From: Microstegium vimineum | Lineage: Eukaryota; Streptophyta; Magnoliopsida; Poales; Poaceae | Length of the DNA stretch: 64,000 nt | Assembly (NCBI GenBank): GCA_022036555.1 | Contig: CM039119.1 | Span: 3,348,001-3,412,000 of the forward strand | Direction: 5' to 3' | Notes under the pieces: model-generated | Seen by the model: only the letters and a program-made list of their open reading frames with translations | What the model was told of the DNA's origin: nothing | The model's database searches: none | Program-made: the position numbers and the translations under genes | Shown here: positions 49,055 to 61,150 of the stretch, one piece after another | Layout of the letters: the number at the start of each line of letters is the position of its first letter | Position numbering within the stretch: position 1 is the stretch's first letter

Positions 49055-49866
49055 CAGTGGCGGATCTAGAAAAATATTTAGGAGGGGCTGGGTCAAAGAG
49101 AGCAAGACTAACTTCATTTAATTATTTCTCATATGCCGCGAATCTATAAAAAGAGATTTTTTAAATTTCAGGTGCCTGAATTTTAGTTATTTTTTCAGAC
49201 GACCGTCATTGCATATATTTTATACTAACATTGCAGTTTTAGTTCGTTGCAATCTATGTATACTAAAAAATGTTAGACAAAATTACAAACCCAAAATGTT
49301 ATAAATGTTGGCACAAAGACAATTCAACAATTACAATTATTTTTATAGGAGGACAAGGACAAAAAATTAATATGTTATAACACAAAGACAAATAACAAAG
49401 TACAAAATTAACAACTAAATTATATTAGTTGGTGGTATATTAGTGTTGCATGAAATCATCTTAAATTCCAGACATCTGAACTATAGGAAAAGTGCTATAA
49501 AAAATAGTCAGTCAACCAAAAAAATAAAAAACATTGTGGCAAGCGAGCACCGAGCCGAACAGAGGGAGATGAAGGGAAAAAAGACCGGTTCTTTTTTCTT
49601 GATGGGCTGGGCGGCTGGCAAGTAGTGGCATTGTGCCATTGTGGGTGGCAACTATGGGCTCCTGACTGAGATAAACATTGTGACCCAACAAGAGGTAGGC
49701 AGGCAGCCCATCTCACCACGAGTTCATCTTCAACCTCTCGCTGCCTCACTCCAGCCCCTCCTGGCTCCTTCTGTTCGTCAATGGCACAAAAAAATCTTGG
49801 GGCTAAGGGGGGGCTCCAAGGGCGCAGCCAGCGTAGGGGGCTTGATCCCCGGCAGATCCGCCCCTG
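49055..49866. mobile_element. Non-autonomous hAT-like transposon, 812 bp
   Basis: Terminal inverted repeats CAGTGGCGGATCTAG (left) and CAGGGGCGGATCTGC (right, reverse complement) are flanked by the perfect 8-bp duplication CTAGCAGC. CAG-type ends with 8-bp duplications are typical of hAT elements. No transposase is encoded. The interior is AT-rich on the left and GC-rich on the right. The sequence either side joins into a segment homologous to 47462-47530, where the element is absent. Confidence 0.85.
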
Positions 49867-49874
49867 CTAGCAGC
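49867..49874. repeat. 8-bp target duplication CTAGCAGC, right copy
   Basis: Pairs with 49047-49054. Confidence 0.85.
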
Positions 49875-52800
49875 CAGTGTTTGTTTGGCGCACGCTTTCG
49901 GCACCTGAGGCAGGCAGGCAGGCATTGCCCGTGTCGTGTGACTCTGACTCCGACGTCGGTGTCCCGCCCGCCGGGGGAGCTCATGACGTTCACACATGGC
50001 ACCTCAAACTGGAACCTTAAGGTCTGTCTTCATCTAATTCAGCCGTATATGTAGACTTGACATGTTTTGACCCTCTAACTTTTTTTTAAAAGATAATTGT
50101 ATGATTTAAAATTATGCAAATATATTTGTTAATATATTAATTAACAGCTAAGGTTCTGGACATACATAATTTTTCCTTGCTTCCATTGACACGGCACCCA
50201 GCAGCCTCAGCCTGATCGATGACAAGTTGACAACAGGGCCGTAATAAGTTGACAACGGTCGGGTCCAAAATGCGCGTTTTTTTTTTATTTCTTCTTCTGT
50301 ACTATACTGATCGATGTGGCCAATCGCGTATCTTCGTGTGTTTATGTTTTTTTTTTTTTGAGCTAGTGTTTGTTTGCAATGCATTGGAGCACGCTCTCGG
50401 CAGCTAGTACTGCACAGTACGTACAATGGCACAAATTGAAGCATCGATCTGCATGTCCGTCCGTCATGGCATGCAATTCCTCCGTCGAAATCCGAAACGA
50501 GCAAAGGCGCCGCTAGACTGAAGAACTGCATGCGCTGCGGTTTTGGCAATTGGCTCACACTGGCTGTGCGCGCCTCACAGTCAGTCATCTGACGGAGAGC
50601 AATGCGCAAGGCACACACTATACAAGCTAGCTATAGCTGTACGTACGTCGTCATCTGACCTGGTCGGCCAACCGTCCAGTGTCTTTACGTACTTACGGTC
50701 GTCACGTTATCATCACAATATATATAATCGTACGTAATCATCGTCGCACCTGGCTGAAAGCTGTGCCATCGTATGACTGTGTATAATCCAGCCTCGATAT
50801 GATCTTTTTCTCCGAAAAAAAGATGCATTATTGCACCGAACCGACACATATACATTTTTCATACAAACAATATCGTCATTGTACTAATGCATATGAACGA
50901 ATGGATAAGGAGGTTGGATCGATGCGACATATAGTGATAAGAGCATCATTTTTTTTATAATGATGATGTGTATGATGAGCTACCGCCATTATAATCGACC
51001 ATTTGTACAAAAATAGGGTTGGATGCGATTCTTAGTTACCCGTACTATTTTTTTTCTTCTTTTTACAATATATATGGATGGACACGTACTATTTGTTCGG
51101 CATGGACGCATCGATATCATCGCATCCAACCTTATTTGGGCACTAGTAGCACCTGTTTGGATGGTGACCCACCGGCAAGCTAGCTGGTTCAATTCGTGGC
51201 AAGGCAAGGCAACGATCGTGAAACTAGGCGCGCGGACGAAATCATAGCAGGCCTGGGTTTGCTTGCCCTGTGTACCCGCCAGATTCTTCCCTGTATTGTG
51301 AGATTATTAGATTTATCTATAATGTAGTAGTATTTTTATGTTATTTTTCTTATAAAGTTAGTAACCATAGGAGTAGTTAAAAAGTTTGATTGACATGTGC
51401 AATGCTTGCGTGGCGAGAGATTAGTCGCCGCGTGCCGTCGACCATTTCGATAGATCCATGACCATGCATAGTCACGGTCATGCATGGTCGTCTACCGTAG
51501 CCGTAGGTAGCAAATCAAAGCAGCCGCCGCCTGGATATATAGGTCACCGCACCCAGCATCGTTAACGCCACCTTGACCAAGTACTAGTATACTGCTTCCT
51601 CTCTATTTCAAATTATAAAACATTTGATTTTTTCAACTTATATTTAATTACTCATCTTATTTAAAATATTATTTCTTTTGCCATTGATGTTTTATTAATA
51701 TATAAAAGTTTTTTGAGAATGAAATAAATTTGATTGTTTTTAGATTTTTTTTAAAAAATAAGACGAATAGTTAGACTTAGAGAGTACAAAATGATAAACG
51801 TCTTTTTATAATAATTAGGGATGAAGTAAGTACTATGCGAGGAGAGCCGCGTGCCCCTGGGTTTGGACTTTGGACGATGGATGCACAAAGAGTCAAAAAC
51901 ACATGCATGGCCTCTGAATATCTGAATAATTACGGCCGTGTCTTTGTTTTTTGTTTTTTTTTTGAGATGCCAAAAGAAGAAGGAGAAGAAAAACATGCAG
52001 TTGGATGGTTCCGGGCGGGGGCGGGCGGTGAGTCGGGCAGACGAGTCATTTTCTCCTAGCTAATCAGAGAGCATGCATATACATGGATATACTACGTATT
52101 ATATAAAGTCCCATTTTTTCACATTGACTTTTAGCTTTTGGGATGAAATAATATTCTGCACGCGCAGCACACGCGAGGGAGGATAAACAATAATAATATT
52201 CGGCTGATTAGGTGATGATGTTTCGTTTCGTTGCGAGAGGAAGAAAAACACTATTCTATTATAGTGTAGATAATTAAGTCAGGATTAATAACTTACGAAT
52301 ACTATCCTACGCATAGTATGGGGTATATTAATTTGAAGCAAGTCGTGTTTAATTAATTTGTAGTGACAACCATAGATTCTCATACCAAATTAAAATGAAG
52401 GTTGCGCGTGCGGCTGACGCGTGGTTGGAGGAACCTTATATTATATTATTACTATATTATATAATATTCCTTCCGTACTCATATTAGCTATCGTTTTAGA
52501 TAAGGTTTGAGTTAAACATTAAGAATATAAATTATAAATAATTTTTAGCTCGTTGAGTTTAGATAAAAAAATATATCAATAGATTTATTTTGAAAAATAG
52601 TTTTATAAAAATATACATATATTATATTTTAATACATATTTTTGAAAAATAAGTCAGTAAAGTTATGCTTTAGAGACTGAGTCACTGTGCAAAATAACAA
52701 ACACGAGCAACAAATTTGTTTTTCTTCTGTCAATTTGTAACGACCGAGCTAGCGAGCACCTAACCTGACACTTTTCGTCTCATGACCAGAAACTTTTCGC

Positions 52801-53742
52801 CGTCCGTCGCTACTGGTGGGCCGGAGAATTTTTACCCACGAGTTCGTTTTTTTTTTAAAAAAAAAGCACGGCTTTTGCATGTTCCCTTCTGATGAGTTGT
52901 TTGGTGAAATTGCTATATATATTATAATTATAAGTAAATATGCGACCAAACGACCAAGCAGGCACGTGGACATGCTCATCGTCAACCCCTATATACATCC
53001 TACCAGCATCACCGAGGAACAACTCCGGTTTGACGCCAAACTGAAGCTGAAGCATAAATAAATCAATCATAAATGAGGTAATTCTCATTCCCCTCTCTCT
53101 CTATATACAGTTATACACCCGGCCTGCTGTCACAAGATGTCATAGCCACTTCATTAGATATACTCTATGTTACACGGATACTCCAAGGGGGGTGACGTAT
53201 CCGTATCCGATACTCGTCGGATACTTGGATATATCATTTTAGTGGATTTTCTTTTTAAAAAGTGTGTATCCACGTAGATACATCGTAGGATATACTCCTA
53301 CTACATCCCTACCAGAGTTTGATAGGTTCTATCAGAATAATAGTGCAATTTATTTTTATTCGTACATAAGTACAGTAGAAGACAAGAATGTGAGATTAGA
53401 CAGGTATTGAAGAAGGATCGATGAAACGAAAAAAAAAAGTCAGAAATGAACAAAACTCAAGACAGATTCGTTCTCTGGGCCGAAACTGCGCACATCGAAC
53501 TATCCAAGTTGATGCGCTGGGCATTTCGGCCCAGCCTCCCAGAAAACAAAAACAAGGCCTGGGTTTTGAAACGCCTCGGAATACATACACGTCACAGCGA
53601 TTTGAAGGGCCGGTCCAATAAAACGTTGGGCTCTTGTTGTTCACCGAACCGGTTTCAGTTACTTTTACATTTTAGTTATGCCTGCCGCTGCGCTCGCTGC
53701 CCTGCCTGCGTCGTTGTATATTTTTCTGCAACCAATGAATTT
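49875..53742. other. Intergenic, degenerate duplications and MITEs, no gene seen
   Basis: Segments near 50210-50400 and 51545-51900 repeat pieces of 47640-48390: CTGATCGATGACAA, GTGGCCAATCGCG, TTAACGCCACCTTGACC and CAAAGAGTCAAAAAC. 51592-51834 (CTTCCTCTCTATTTCAAATT to AATAATTAGGGATGAAG) is a decayed Stowaway-like element. 52470-52690 is another AT-rich MITE remnant. No coding exon was found. Confidence 0.6.
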
Positions 53743-54021
53743 GGAACAGTTTTATTTTTTTTCTAGAATTACACAGTACAACGCAGACACTCAATACACA
53801 CGCACACACACGCACACTCACCCCCTATGAATACACGTACGCAAACTCTGCCTCGCTGTCGACGGAGACGTCGCCTATCACTGAAAGCGTAGCACCGAAA
53901 AATCCTAAAAACCACAGCCTGAAATTCGTTCCCACAGGGAATCAAACTCAGGACATGTGGAGTGCTGCTCGAGTGACTTAGCCAACCAGACTAAGCACCC
54001 TTTGGCGGAACAGTTTTATTT
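53743..54021 (-). mobile_element. tRNA-derived SINE with 15-bp target duplication
   Basis: Body 53758-54006, read on minus. The 5' head has a Pol III A-box-like TGGCTAAGTC and B-box-like GAGTTTGATTCC. The 3' end is an A-rich tail. GGAACAGTTTTATTT flanks it perfectly at 53743-53757 and 54007-54021, as expected for LINE-mediated insertion. The body is about 249 bp. Confidence 0.85.
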
Positions 54022-55066
54022 AACTTTGGTGCAACTGGATACACAGTACAATGTTCATACTTGAAATATTGCATACTCCGTACTCATTTGTACTTGGAGG
54101 TGTCCAAGAACCAGAGCAGGAGCAAACCAAGGACACTCTCTCGTTCAAACAAAAGATCGAAGCATTTATCGTTTGTTGTATTGTCCTGATCTATATATAA
54201 GATTATAGTTTTTCTCTCTTTTATTTTTCCTATTTTTTTTGTAACAATTGGGTGTGTACAGGTCGGACATTGAATATCCTTTATCGGAAAAAAAAAAACA
54301 AAGCAGACAAGAGAAGAGAGACGTGCGCTAGTGTGTACGCGTGCGCGACAGAGATGGAAGGACAGCAGGATCACACAGCCGTATGTAAAGAATATCTCAC
54401 TCCTTCGCCCAGTTTGTTTCATCGCTTTCGCATCGGTGGACTGTTTCGGGACCGGTGAATATAGGACAATGATGATATGTGAATTTTAGGAGGTAGAGTA
54501 GTAGTTTTAGTTTTGTTGTCTTATCAAATTCCTGTGTTCCTTGAGATCAAACAAACCAACAAAAAAAAATCCAGTGTTCCATGAATCGAATATGCCATTT
54601 CTCCTTCCATATAATTTCTGAATCATCATCGTCTGCTTGCTTTCAGACTCTATTCCTATATTATTATTACGACGACTACTATTTCAAGCATTGCCTAGCT
54701 AGAGATTTCCCGGCTGCTCTGTTCTGCTCTGCTCTGAATTTTGTAATAAAGTGGGTGACTCATCAGGTGAGCTAGAACCTCGTAGGTACCCTTTATTCAT
54801 CTCCTCTCCTCTTATAGTATTATTGATAAAAAAAATAAAAAAAGTAGGTCGACAGATAGGCATCAGATTTACCGACACAAGCAACAAGCATGCATGCATA
54901 GACGGTGATCTCATCACAATATATAGCAGCAGCAACAATCCAACAACTAAAACTAAACCCATCCATCCATGTGGATCTTTATTAGCCAAGCTGAGATTCC
55001 ATTCAGCAGAGGATCGAAGGAGTATATGAGATTCCTTGCAGACGAGCCGAGCTGAGATTGATTCAT
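54022..55066. other. Intergenic, 3' side of the Gly-rich gene
   Basis: AT-rich with A runs. Nothing recognised beyond the probable 3' UTR of the minus-strand gene. Confidence 0.55.
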
Positions 55067-55621
55067 TCAGCAGGTGGCGGCGCAGCGCGTGGTGCAGTCG
55101 AAGCTGCATCCTCCACCACCGCCCCCACCGCCGCCGTTCTTGCCGCCGTAGCTGAAGGTCCGGAAGCAGTGTTGCGGGCAGGTGAGGCGCTTCCCGCTGC
55201 ACGGCCCGTCCTGCGGGCACACCGTGGACGGCGGCACCACCGCGCCGCGCTGGTAACCGAACCCGCCGGAGAAACTAGCGCCACCGCCACCGCCGGCTGC
55301 TCCCCCGCCACGACCGCCGCCGAACCATGGGATCCTGGTGTCGGCCCCGGCGGCGTAGAAGGCCCCCGCCGGGTCGTTGTTGTTGTTGTTGTCGTTTGGA
55401 TAGCCGCCGGCTGGTCCCCCGCCGCCGCCGCCGAACCATGGTATCCGGGTGTCGGCCCCGGCGAAGAAGGCTCCCGGGTCTATGTTGTCGTTGTTTGGAT
55501 GGCCGCCGTAGTTGGCGGACGCCGCCGCCGACGCTGCCAGCAGATGAGCGATAGTAAGCAGGACGATGGGCGGCAGGACTGCGGCGGCCGCCCTACTCCT
55601 ACTGGGCGGCTTGGTGGCCAT
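55067..55621 (-). CDS. Secreted Gly-rich, Cys-rich protein, 184 aa
   Basis: The first ATG gives a signal peptide (hydrophobic VLPPIVLLTIAHLLAASAA, residues about 15-33, likely cut after ASA). The mature part holds two copies of a module (GAFFAGADTRIPWFGGG and GAFYAAGADTRIPWFGGG), separated by Gly/Asn-rich linkers. The C-terminal domain has eight cysteines (VCPQDGPCSGKRLTCPQHC, then CSFDCTTRCAATC). I recognise the Cys pattern (CPxxGPCxGKxLTCPxxC) from plant apoplastic Gly-rich proteins of unknown role. Single exon, high GC. A cell-wall or apoplast location is inferred from the signal peptide and composition. Confidence 0.85.
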   Translation of the reverse strand: MATKPPSRSRAAAAVLPPIVLLTIAHLLAASAAASANYGGHPNNDNIDPGAFFAGADTRIPWFGGGGGGPAGGYPNDNNNNNDPAGAFYAAGADTRIPWFGGGRGGGAAGGGGGASFSGGFGYQRGAVVPPSTVCPQDGPCSGKRLTCPQHCFRTFSYGGKNGGGGGGGGGCSFDCTTRCAATC

Positions 55622-58179
55622 GGCAAAGGGAAAGGGCCGGAAGAGCTAGAAAGGGTGCTGCTTGGGTTTGGGTTTGGCGGACGAGGAATCCAACAGCTGG
55701 GGGACTCGAGAGAGATGCTTGTTGGCTATCGAGAGCTCGGTGCCTACTACTACTACTTATTATGGCGTGGCGATTCGGATTCGACTGCTAGCTAGCTGCT
55801 GCGGCCGCTGTGTGTCATCTGCTGATCTCGATCGGCCGGCTTCACCGTCCGTGCCATCACATCAGTGCGGTCTAGCTAACCCAGCTGCATGTGTCACTGC
55901 GTGACAGTGGCCGCCGCCATGCCTGCCGTTGACGTACTGTACAGCTGACAGGTACGTGCACCGGAACGGAACCACGGGCGCTACGGTTTGTTTATACGAC
56001 CATCCTCGTCTTAACAATTTCATGTCATAGTTTTCAACGTATATATATTTACAACTCTCTCTCTCTAATTTTATAAAACTTTCATCATCTCTCTTCATCA
56101 ATATAGTGCTTACTCCGTAACATATTAACATTTAACGTGTTCATGAAACTTTGATGAAATTTTATTAACCTTGGCTTAAAGAGTACTAACAGTAGTACGA
56201 CCCTGCAAATTGCGAACCATCTGCTGACTTTACCGACTCTTCTCCAAGCTTGTTTAATTAATTTACAACAAACAAGCAAACTGTGTGATTGATTATCCAG
56301 CCTGACCATTCATGTCTTGGGGTTTGCAGACCGGCGCTACACGAATACACGATGCTCATCTTTAAGAGAGAGAAAATATATATTAACAAGTTATAACCTG
56401 TTTAAACGCTGTATGAAAAAGATAAAATAGGTCATATATTAATATATTAATTAATAGTGATACGGGCTAAAGACAAACTGCAAATGAACCTCAGAGCCAA
56501 CAGCCAAGCCTGGTTCCAATCTACTGCAAAAGCAAGTATTGTAAGGGGTTGTAAGCGGGCTAAATGATGAGGTGGAGCAGAGAGGAGAGGAGAGAAGGTT
56601 AAATGATAAGATAGAGAAAAGAGGAGAGGAGAGAGGAGAGAAATAGAAATCTGTGAGAGAAACATATGGATCTATATTAATTATGAACAAATAACTATTA
56701 TATAAGTAAGCTAAAAAAAAACCATAAGATCCCTTGCAGCGCCGACGGAACCCATTAAAACTTGCTGGCCGGTACTACTACAGTACGGTTGGGTTGCGGC
56801 CGGGCCCGCTGACTTTGGCACCCTGCAGGCTCTCTCGGGAGTCCAGTCCAAAACATAAACAAGACCCTGCTACTGCTGCACCGTGCAGACGCCATGCCGC
56901 CCTGCCTCGATCTGCCCGTGTGCTCGATCGATCCGCCATGCATTATTGGCCGTCCGGGCTGTTCCAAGCACGGGCCCTCGCCCCTCCCCTCGTCGTCCCC
57001 GGCGCCGGCGGGCGCGCACGCACGCTCCCCTGTTGCGGGACGGGAGTACGTACTGTACGACGTGCCTGCTGCACTTCTTCACTGCAGTTGACTTCACATC
57101 ATCCGCACCATCATCTCTGCCCTTTCATCTCTACTACAATGTTTGGTGGCTCATACTATTTTATATTGTTTTGTTGTATCTATTATATTTCGGTAACTGA
57201 TAAACCAATTTATAAGCCAACCGAATAGGTTACCCATTGACTACACTCCCACCCTAGAACAAAAAAATAATAACAACAGTGAACAGGTTTACTAATTCTA
57301 GATTTTCGTATTAAATAAATATTATTTATAAAAAGATATGTTATATTGTACCTATTCAAATCAAAGTTATACTACATGTTAATATTATTACTTTAAGGAT
57401 GGATTAACTTTGACTAAACCTAAAAGATAAGATGGTGCGTAGTCTCTCTACCCCCTTCCAAAAAAAAAAGAAACACAATTCTAGGTTTCAAATGAGCCGT
57501 ACTTCTTTTTAAGTTTAATCAAATTTATAAGGAAAAAAAAATACAAACATTTAATCCCTCTTAAAACAATGCAACTCTAGGTTTGAAACTAGTCAAACCT
57601 ATTTAGTTTTAGCTTTTGACCTGTTTTATAGGGAAAATATTCCAAATAGATTTGCTATAAAATCATGTAAATTTCATAATCAATTTAAGGATACCCATTT
57701 GGTTAAGATTTTTTTTTTGGTGTGTACATGACATTAAAGTTGGAATTATTTATTCTTCGAGACATACTAGAAGTGAAGTGAGCACATAAATGATAAATTC
57801 AGTTGTTTCTTCCTTCGCTTGGACGGCAAATGGATACATACGAGTAGAATAGAAATCCATCTTCTTTCTTCTTTTTCCCACCACATAGCAAGTCAAAGCA
57901 TATTGATATGACAGTGACAGGCACTCGTACTGGGCTACTGCGAGACCATCCACTTGAGTACGTACTCCTACTTGACTCGCGCGACCATCGATGCTGTATC
58001 TGTAATACGCTGCCACGTGCACTGCCACGCGTGCATCTCGAGGACGAGTGCAGCAAATGCATAGGGTGCCGGGGCACGACTGAACCTGATCCATAAGAGA
58101 GGAGATGATTCTTTTGTTTCAATGACAACCAAAAAATAAAAGAAGACTCTTGAATGTGCTATGTGGCACGACTAGTAAT
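55622..58179. other. Intergenic, promoter side of the Gly-rich gene, no gene seen
   Basis: GC-rich patches at 55.6-56.0 and 56.8-57.1 kb are compositional. A GAGAGGAGAG-rich stretch lies at 56573-56645. No splice-consistent exon found. Confidence 0.55.
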
Positions 58180-58435
58180 ACTCCATTCATTCCAAAGCCA
58201 TTTCCATATAAATCTTGTAGAGTAAAAACATCTTAAATTTAGTTAAATTTATATGATAGATAATAATGATTGTGATACTAACTAAGTATCATCGTTAGAC
58301 TCTTTGTCAAATATATTTTTATAATATAGTTATTCATAAATTTTTTATAATTTTCTTTATAGTTTTAATCAAACTTAAGTTTTTTTTACTCTACAAAATT
58401 ATTGGATTGATCTATAATTTAGAATGGAGAAGTAT
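58180..58435. mobile_element. Degenerate Stowaway/mariner-type MITE
   Basis: Left ACTCCATTCATTCCAAAGCC and right AATTTAGAATGGAGAAGTA are weak inverted repeats. The interior arms (CTTAAATTTAGTTAAATTTA against TTAATCAAACTTAAG) pair. Confidence 0.65.
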
Positions 58436-58542
58436 ATGAAAAAAAACTAGAATCATGCTTTTTTGAAGTTAAATATTTTTCAGTTGGCTAAATATATACC
58501 AAATGTAATAACATCTAAACTCATAGATAATGAAATATATTT

Positions 58543-58546
<4 letters not shown>

Positions 58547-58585
<39 letters not shown>
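58547..58585. repeat. (AT)n then (AC)n microsatellite
   Basis: About 12 AT units followed by ACACACACACAC. Confidence 0.9.
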
Positions 58586-59064
58586 TTTAAAGTCATAAGT
58601 ATTAACAATACTTTCAATATATTCAATCCAAACAAATAAATTTTACTCAATGCAAACTTAGAAATACATCTATTTTTGGAATTATGTAATATGTTTAATG
58701 CTTGTTTGGAACATCGAAAAAAAACAATGATAGGAAAAACACATGGGTTCCCAATAGCAAATCATAAGATTGAAAACACGGGGAATTTGAATGAATGATC
58801 GTTTGTATTGGGTGTAGGAAAATGTAGGAATTTTCTCAAGAGGTTAGAGTGTATGCTAAATTGTTTACTCCCTCAATTCCATAATAGTGGACATTTTAGA
58901 CTTTCTTATACTCTCACGAAGACTAATGTAGAAAACAAAAGACCAAAGTATCCCAAAAAGTAGAGATGGAGATGTACTAGGAAAGAAAGATGTATTGGGA
59001 GAAGAGGAAGGTGCATTGTGAAGTGAGAATAACAACCGTTTAGAAATGGATGGAGCATAGCCCA

Positions 59065-59084
59065 CCCCCCCCCCCCCCCCCCCC
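59065..59084. repeat. Poly-C run, about 20 bases
   Basis: C homopolymer flanked by CCCA and ACCCACCC. Confidence 0.9.
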
Positions 59085-59616
59085 ACCCACCCAAAACAAA
59101 TCAAAGAAAAAAAATCAACACTATTCTTACACTCCATTTCCATGAACCAAATGTATAAACAATAGTAATTCTTACAACACTTTCAATGTTGTATATGAAC
59201 ACTTCGTGAACTTGTTTTAGATAGTCATTCAGATCTCAAACTCTCAAATGCATTTTCATATTCCCAAACTTATCCCTGTTGTTATATAGATCCCGAACTT
59301 CGATAGCAGAACTGTCAGGTGCCACACTTATTCTAAATGTCGCCCAAGTCCATCCGATCCGTCCTGCGTTTTAATATATGCTGTTACAAAAGAAATTGTA
59401 AAACTGCTTGACTTTCTTTCTAAACAAAATCGTTAACCATTTCACTCTTGCAATCAAACCTCCCATTGGGATGAAGAATTGAAATGGGTCATCGGCGGCC
59501 AGAAAAGCCAGAGAACGTCTACTGTGCTAGCTCCGACACCTTCCGGTGCTCCCATGGAAAATCAACCAAAAAAACAGATAGATGATATAATGTTTGTTCC
59601 ATGCTATCTTAGAGAG

Positions 59617-59905
59617 TTTCTGGCTTTTTGAGAGCTGTTCATGACGTTGATTGTGCCGAAGCTCAAGCATACTTAGCAGCTTTGCAAGCGGCGTCGCATC
59701 ATGGAATGAAGAAGATAATCCTACAAGTTGACTCCATGAATACGGTACAAGCGTTGCAGTTGAGTTTGTGGGACCTAAGCCCGGTTTCTGTCCTCTACAG
59801 AGAAGCTAGAGAGTTTTATTTCGCTTTGTTTTGTTTCAGTTCAAGTATCTTATATTCCTAGATCATGTAATAGGAGTGCTCATGATATCGCTCATGGTTG
59901 AGACT
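59617..59905 (+). pseudogene. RNase H-like (RVT_3-type) retroelement fragment
   Basis: The frame reads CAEAQAYLAALQAASHHGMK, KIILQVDSMNTVQAL and WDLSPVSVLYREAREF, as in the RNase H domain of plant LINE polyproteins. After a frame change near 59855 it continues SCNRSAHDIAHG, the conserved C-terminal motif. The N-terminal catalytic residues and reverse transcriptase are absent, so it is a dead 5'-truncated fragment. Confidence 0.75.
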
Positions 59906-60042
59906 CGGATCATCCTCATGTTTGGCTTGATCCCTCCCTAGCTTTGTTTGTGATATCTTGATTCGCGACTTTGCTGAACCTCATGTGAATGAATATATAT
60001 ATATGCTAGGAGCGTTGATCAAAAAAAGAAAAAGTCTTTTTT

Positions 60043-61150
60043 TCTATACCTAATAATAAAGAGGCAAAATTTCAACCCCTGTCTCTCCCTCACTATTTTT
60101 TTTGGTATGGCCTTCCCTAACTAACTCCGTGAATGATATCTCTATTCGTTTGAATACTACAACTCTCCTATTTTTTTATATAAGAATTGGTCACAAGTAT
60201 AGTTAAGAATTTTATTCTAATTTAAATAGTAAAAAAAATAGAAGTTCTAATCAAAATCCAAATAGTAAAAGGTAAGAAGTTTGAATAGCTCTGTAACGCG
60301 ATATAGAGTTGGATTCCAAAACCTTGATCATGTATATGAACCGGAATCATGAACCGTGCTTATATATACGTTCGTCTGGTATTAATTACTGTCTACCAAA
60401 ATTTCTTGTTCGCACTTCTATCAGGTGTAGACAAATTCTTTTTTGTCATCGACGGAATCATAGGAGGTTTTAAAATATTAATTTAATAAATTTATAAAAA
60501 ACAGAAAAATATTAGAGAAGGTGTCAACGATTCAAGTTCACGTAGACAAATTCTTTTTTTGTCATCGGCGGAATCATTTGAGGTTTTAAAATATTAATTT
60601 AATAAATTTATAAAAAAACAGAAAAATATTAGGGAAGGTGTCGTAATATGACACCGATTCCTTTAGGTTCAAATTAAAAAAGGATATTGAAATATTAAAA
60701 AAAATATAAAGAACAGGATAATACTAGGAAAAGTGTCTAACATGACACCGATTCCTTTGCCAATCTTTCTCTGTTTTCTCTTCCCGCCATCAGCTTTGTA
60801 CTTGACTTCTTTTTTCTATCTTCCACTTTTTTTATATAAACAAAAATAATAAATATATTATGAGTCTCCTATTTTGTTTACTTTCTAAAATACGCTCACG
60901 CCCTGCGTGTCTAACTCAGGATTAACGATGCGTCCTCGTTTAAGTAACCACAACTCGACTTAACAGGGCAACAGTTCTATAACAATGTACATACACAATT
61001 GCTATGACATTTCCTACCCCTAACTCTGTAAATACAAATGTCTCTATTTGTTTGTTTACTATAATCTTTCTATTTTTATATATAGGGAGTGAACACAAGT
61101 ATAGTTAATAATTCTAATCTAATTTAAATGGAATACATCCAAGTATTTAA
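60043..61150 (+). mobile_element. Helitron-like 5' terminus with downstream repeats
   Basis: TCTATACCTAATAATAAAG at 60043 matches the usual grass Helitron 5' start (TCTATAC..AATAAAGAGGC), although the preceding base is T rather than A. 60101-60240 is repeated at about 61010-61140 (CCCTAACT, TCTCTATT, TATATA, CACAAGTATAGTTAA). No CTAG 3' end was identified. Confidence 0.4.
60428..60770. repeat. 115-bp tandem repeat (2 full copies plus partial)
   Basis: TAGACAAATTCTTTTTT starts at 60428 and again at 60543. Both copies carry GTTTTAAAATATTAATTTAA and CAGAAAAATATTAG. The phrase ATGACACCGATTCCTTT at about 60647 and 60741 marks a third, diverged part. Confidence 0.85.

Noticed and set aside
53150..53300. 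Sequence with repeated GGATACTCC / TATCCGTATCCGATAC motifs
   Set aside because: Looks like a short dispersed repeat but has no ends, duplication or coding potential that I could define.
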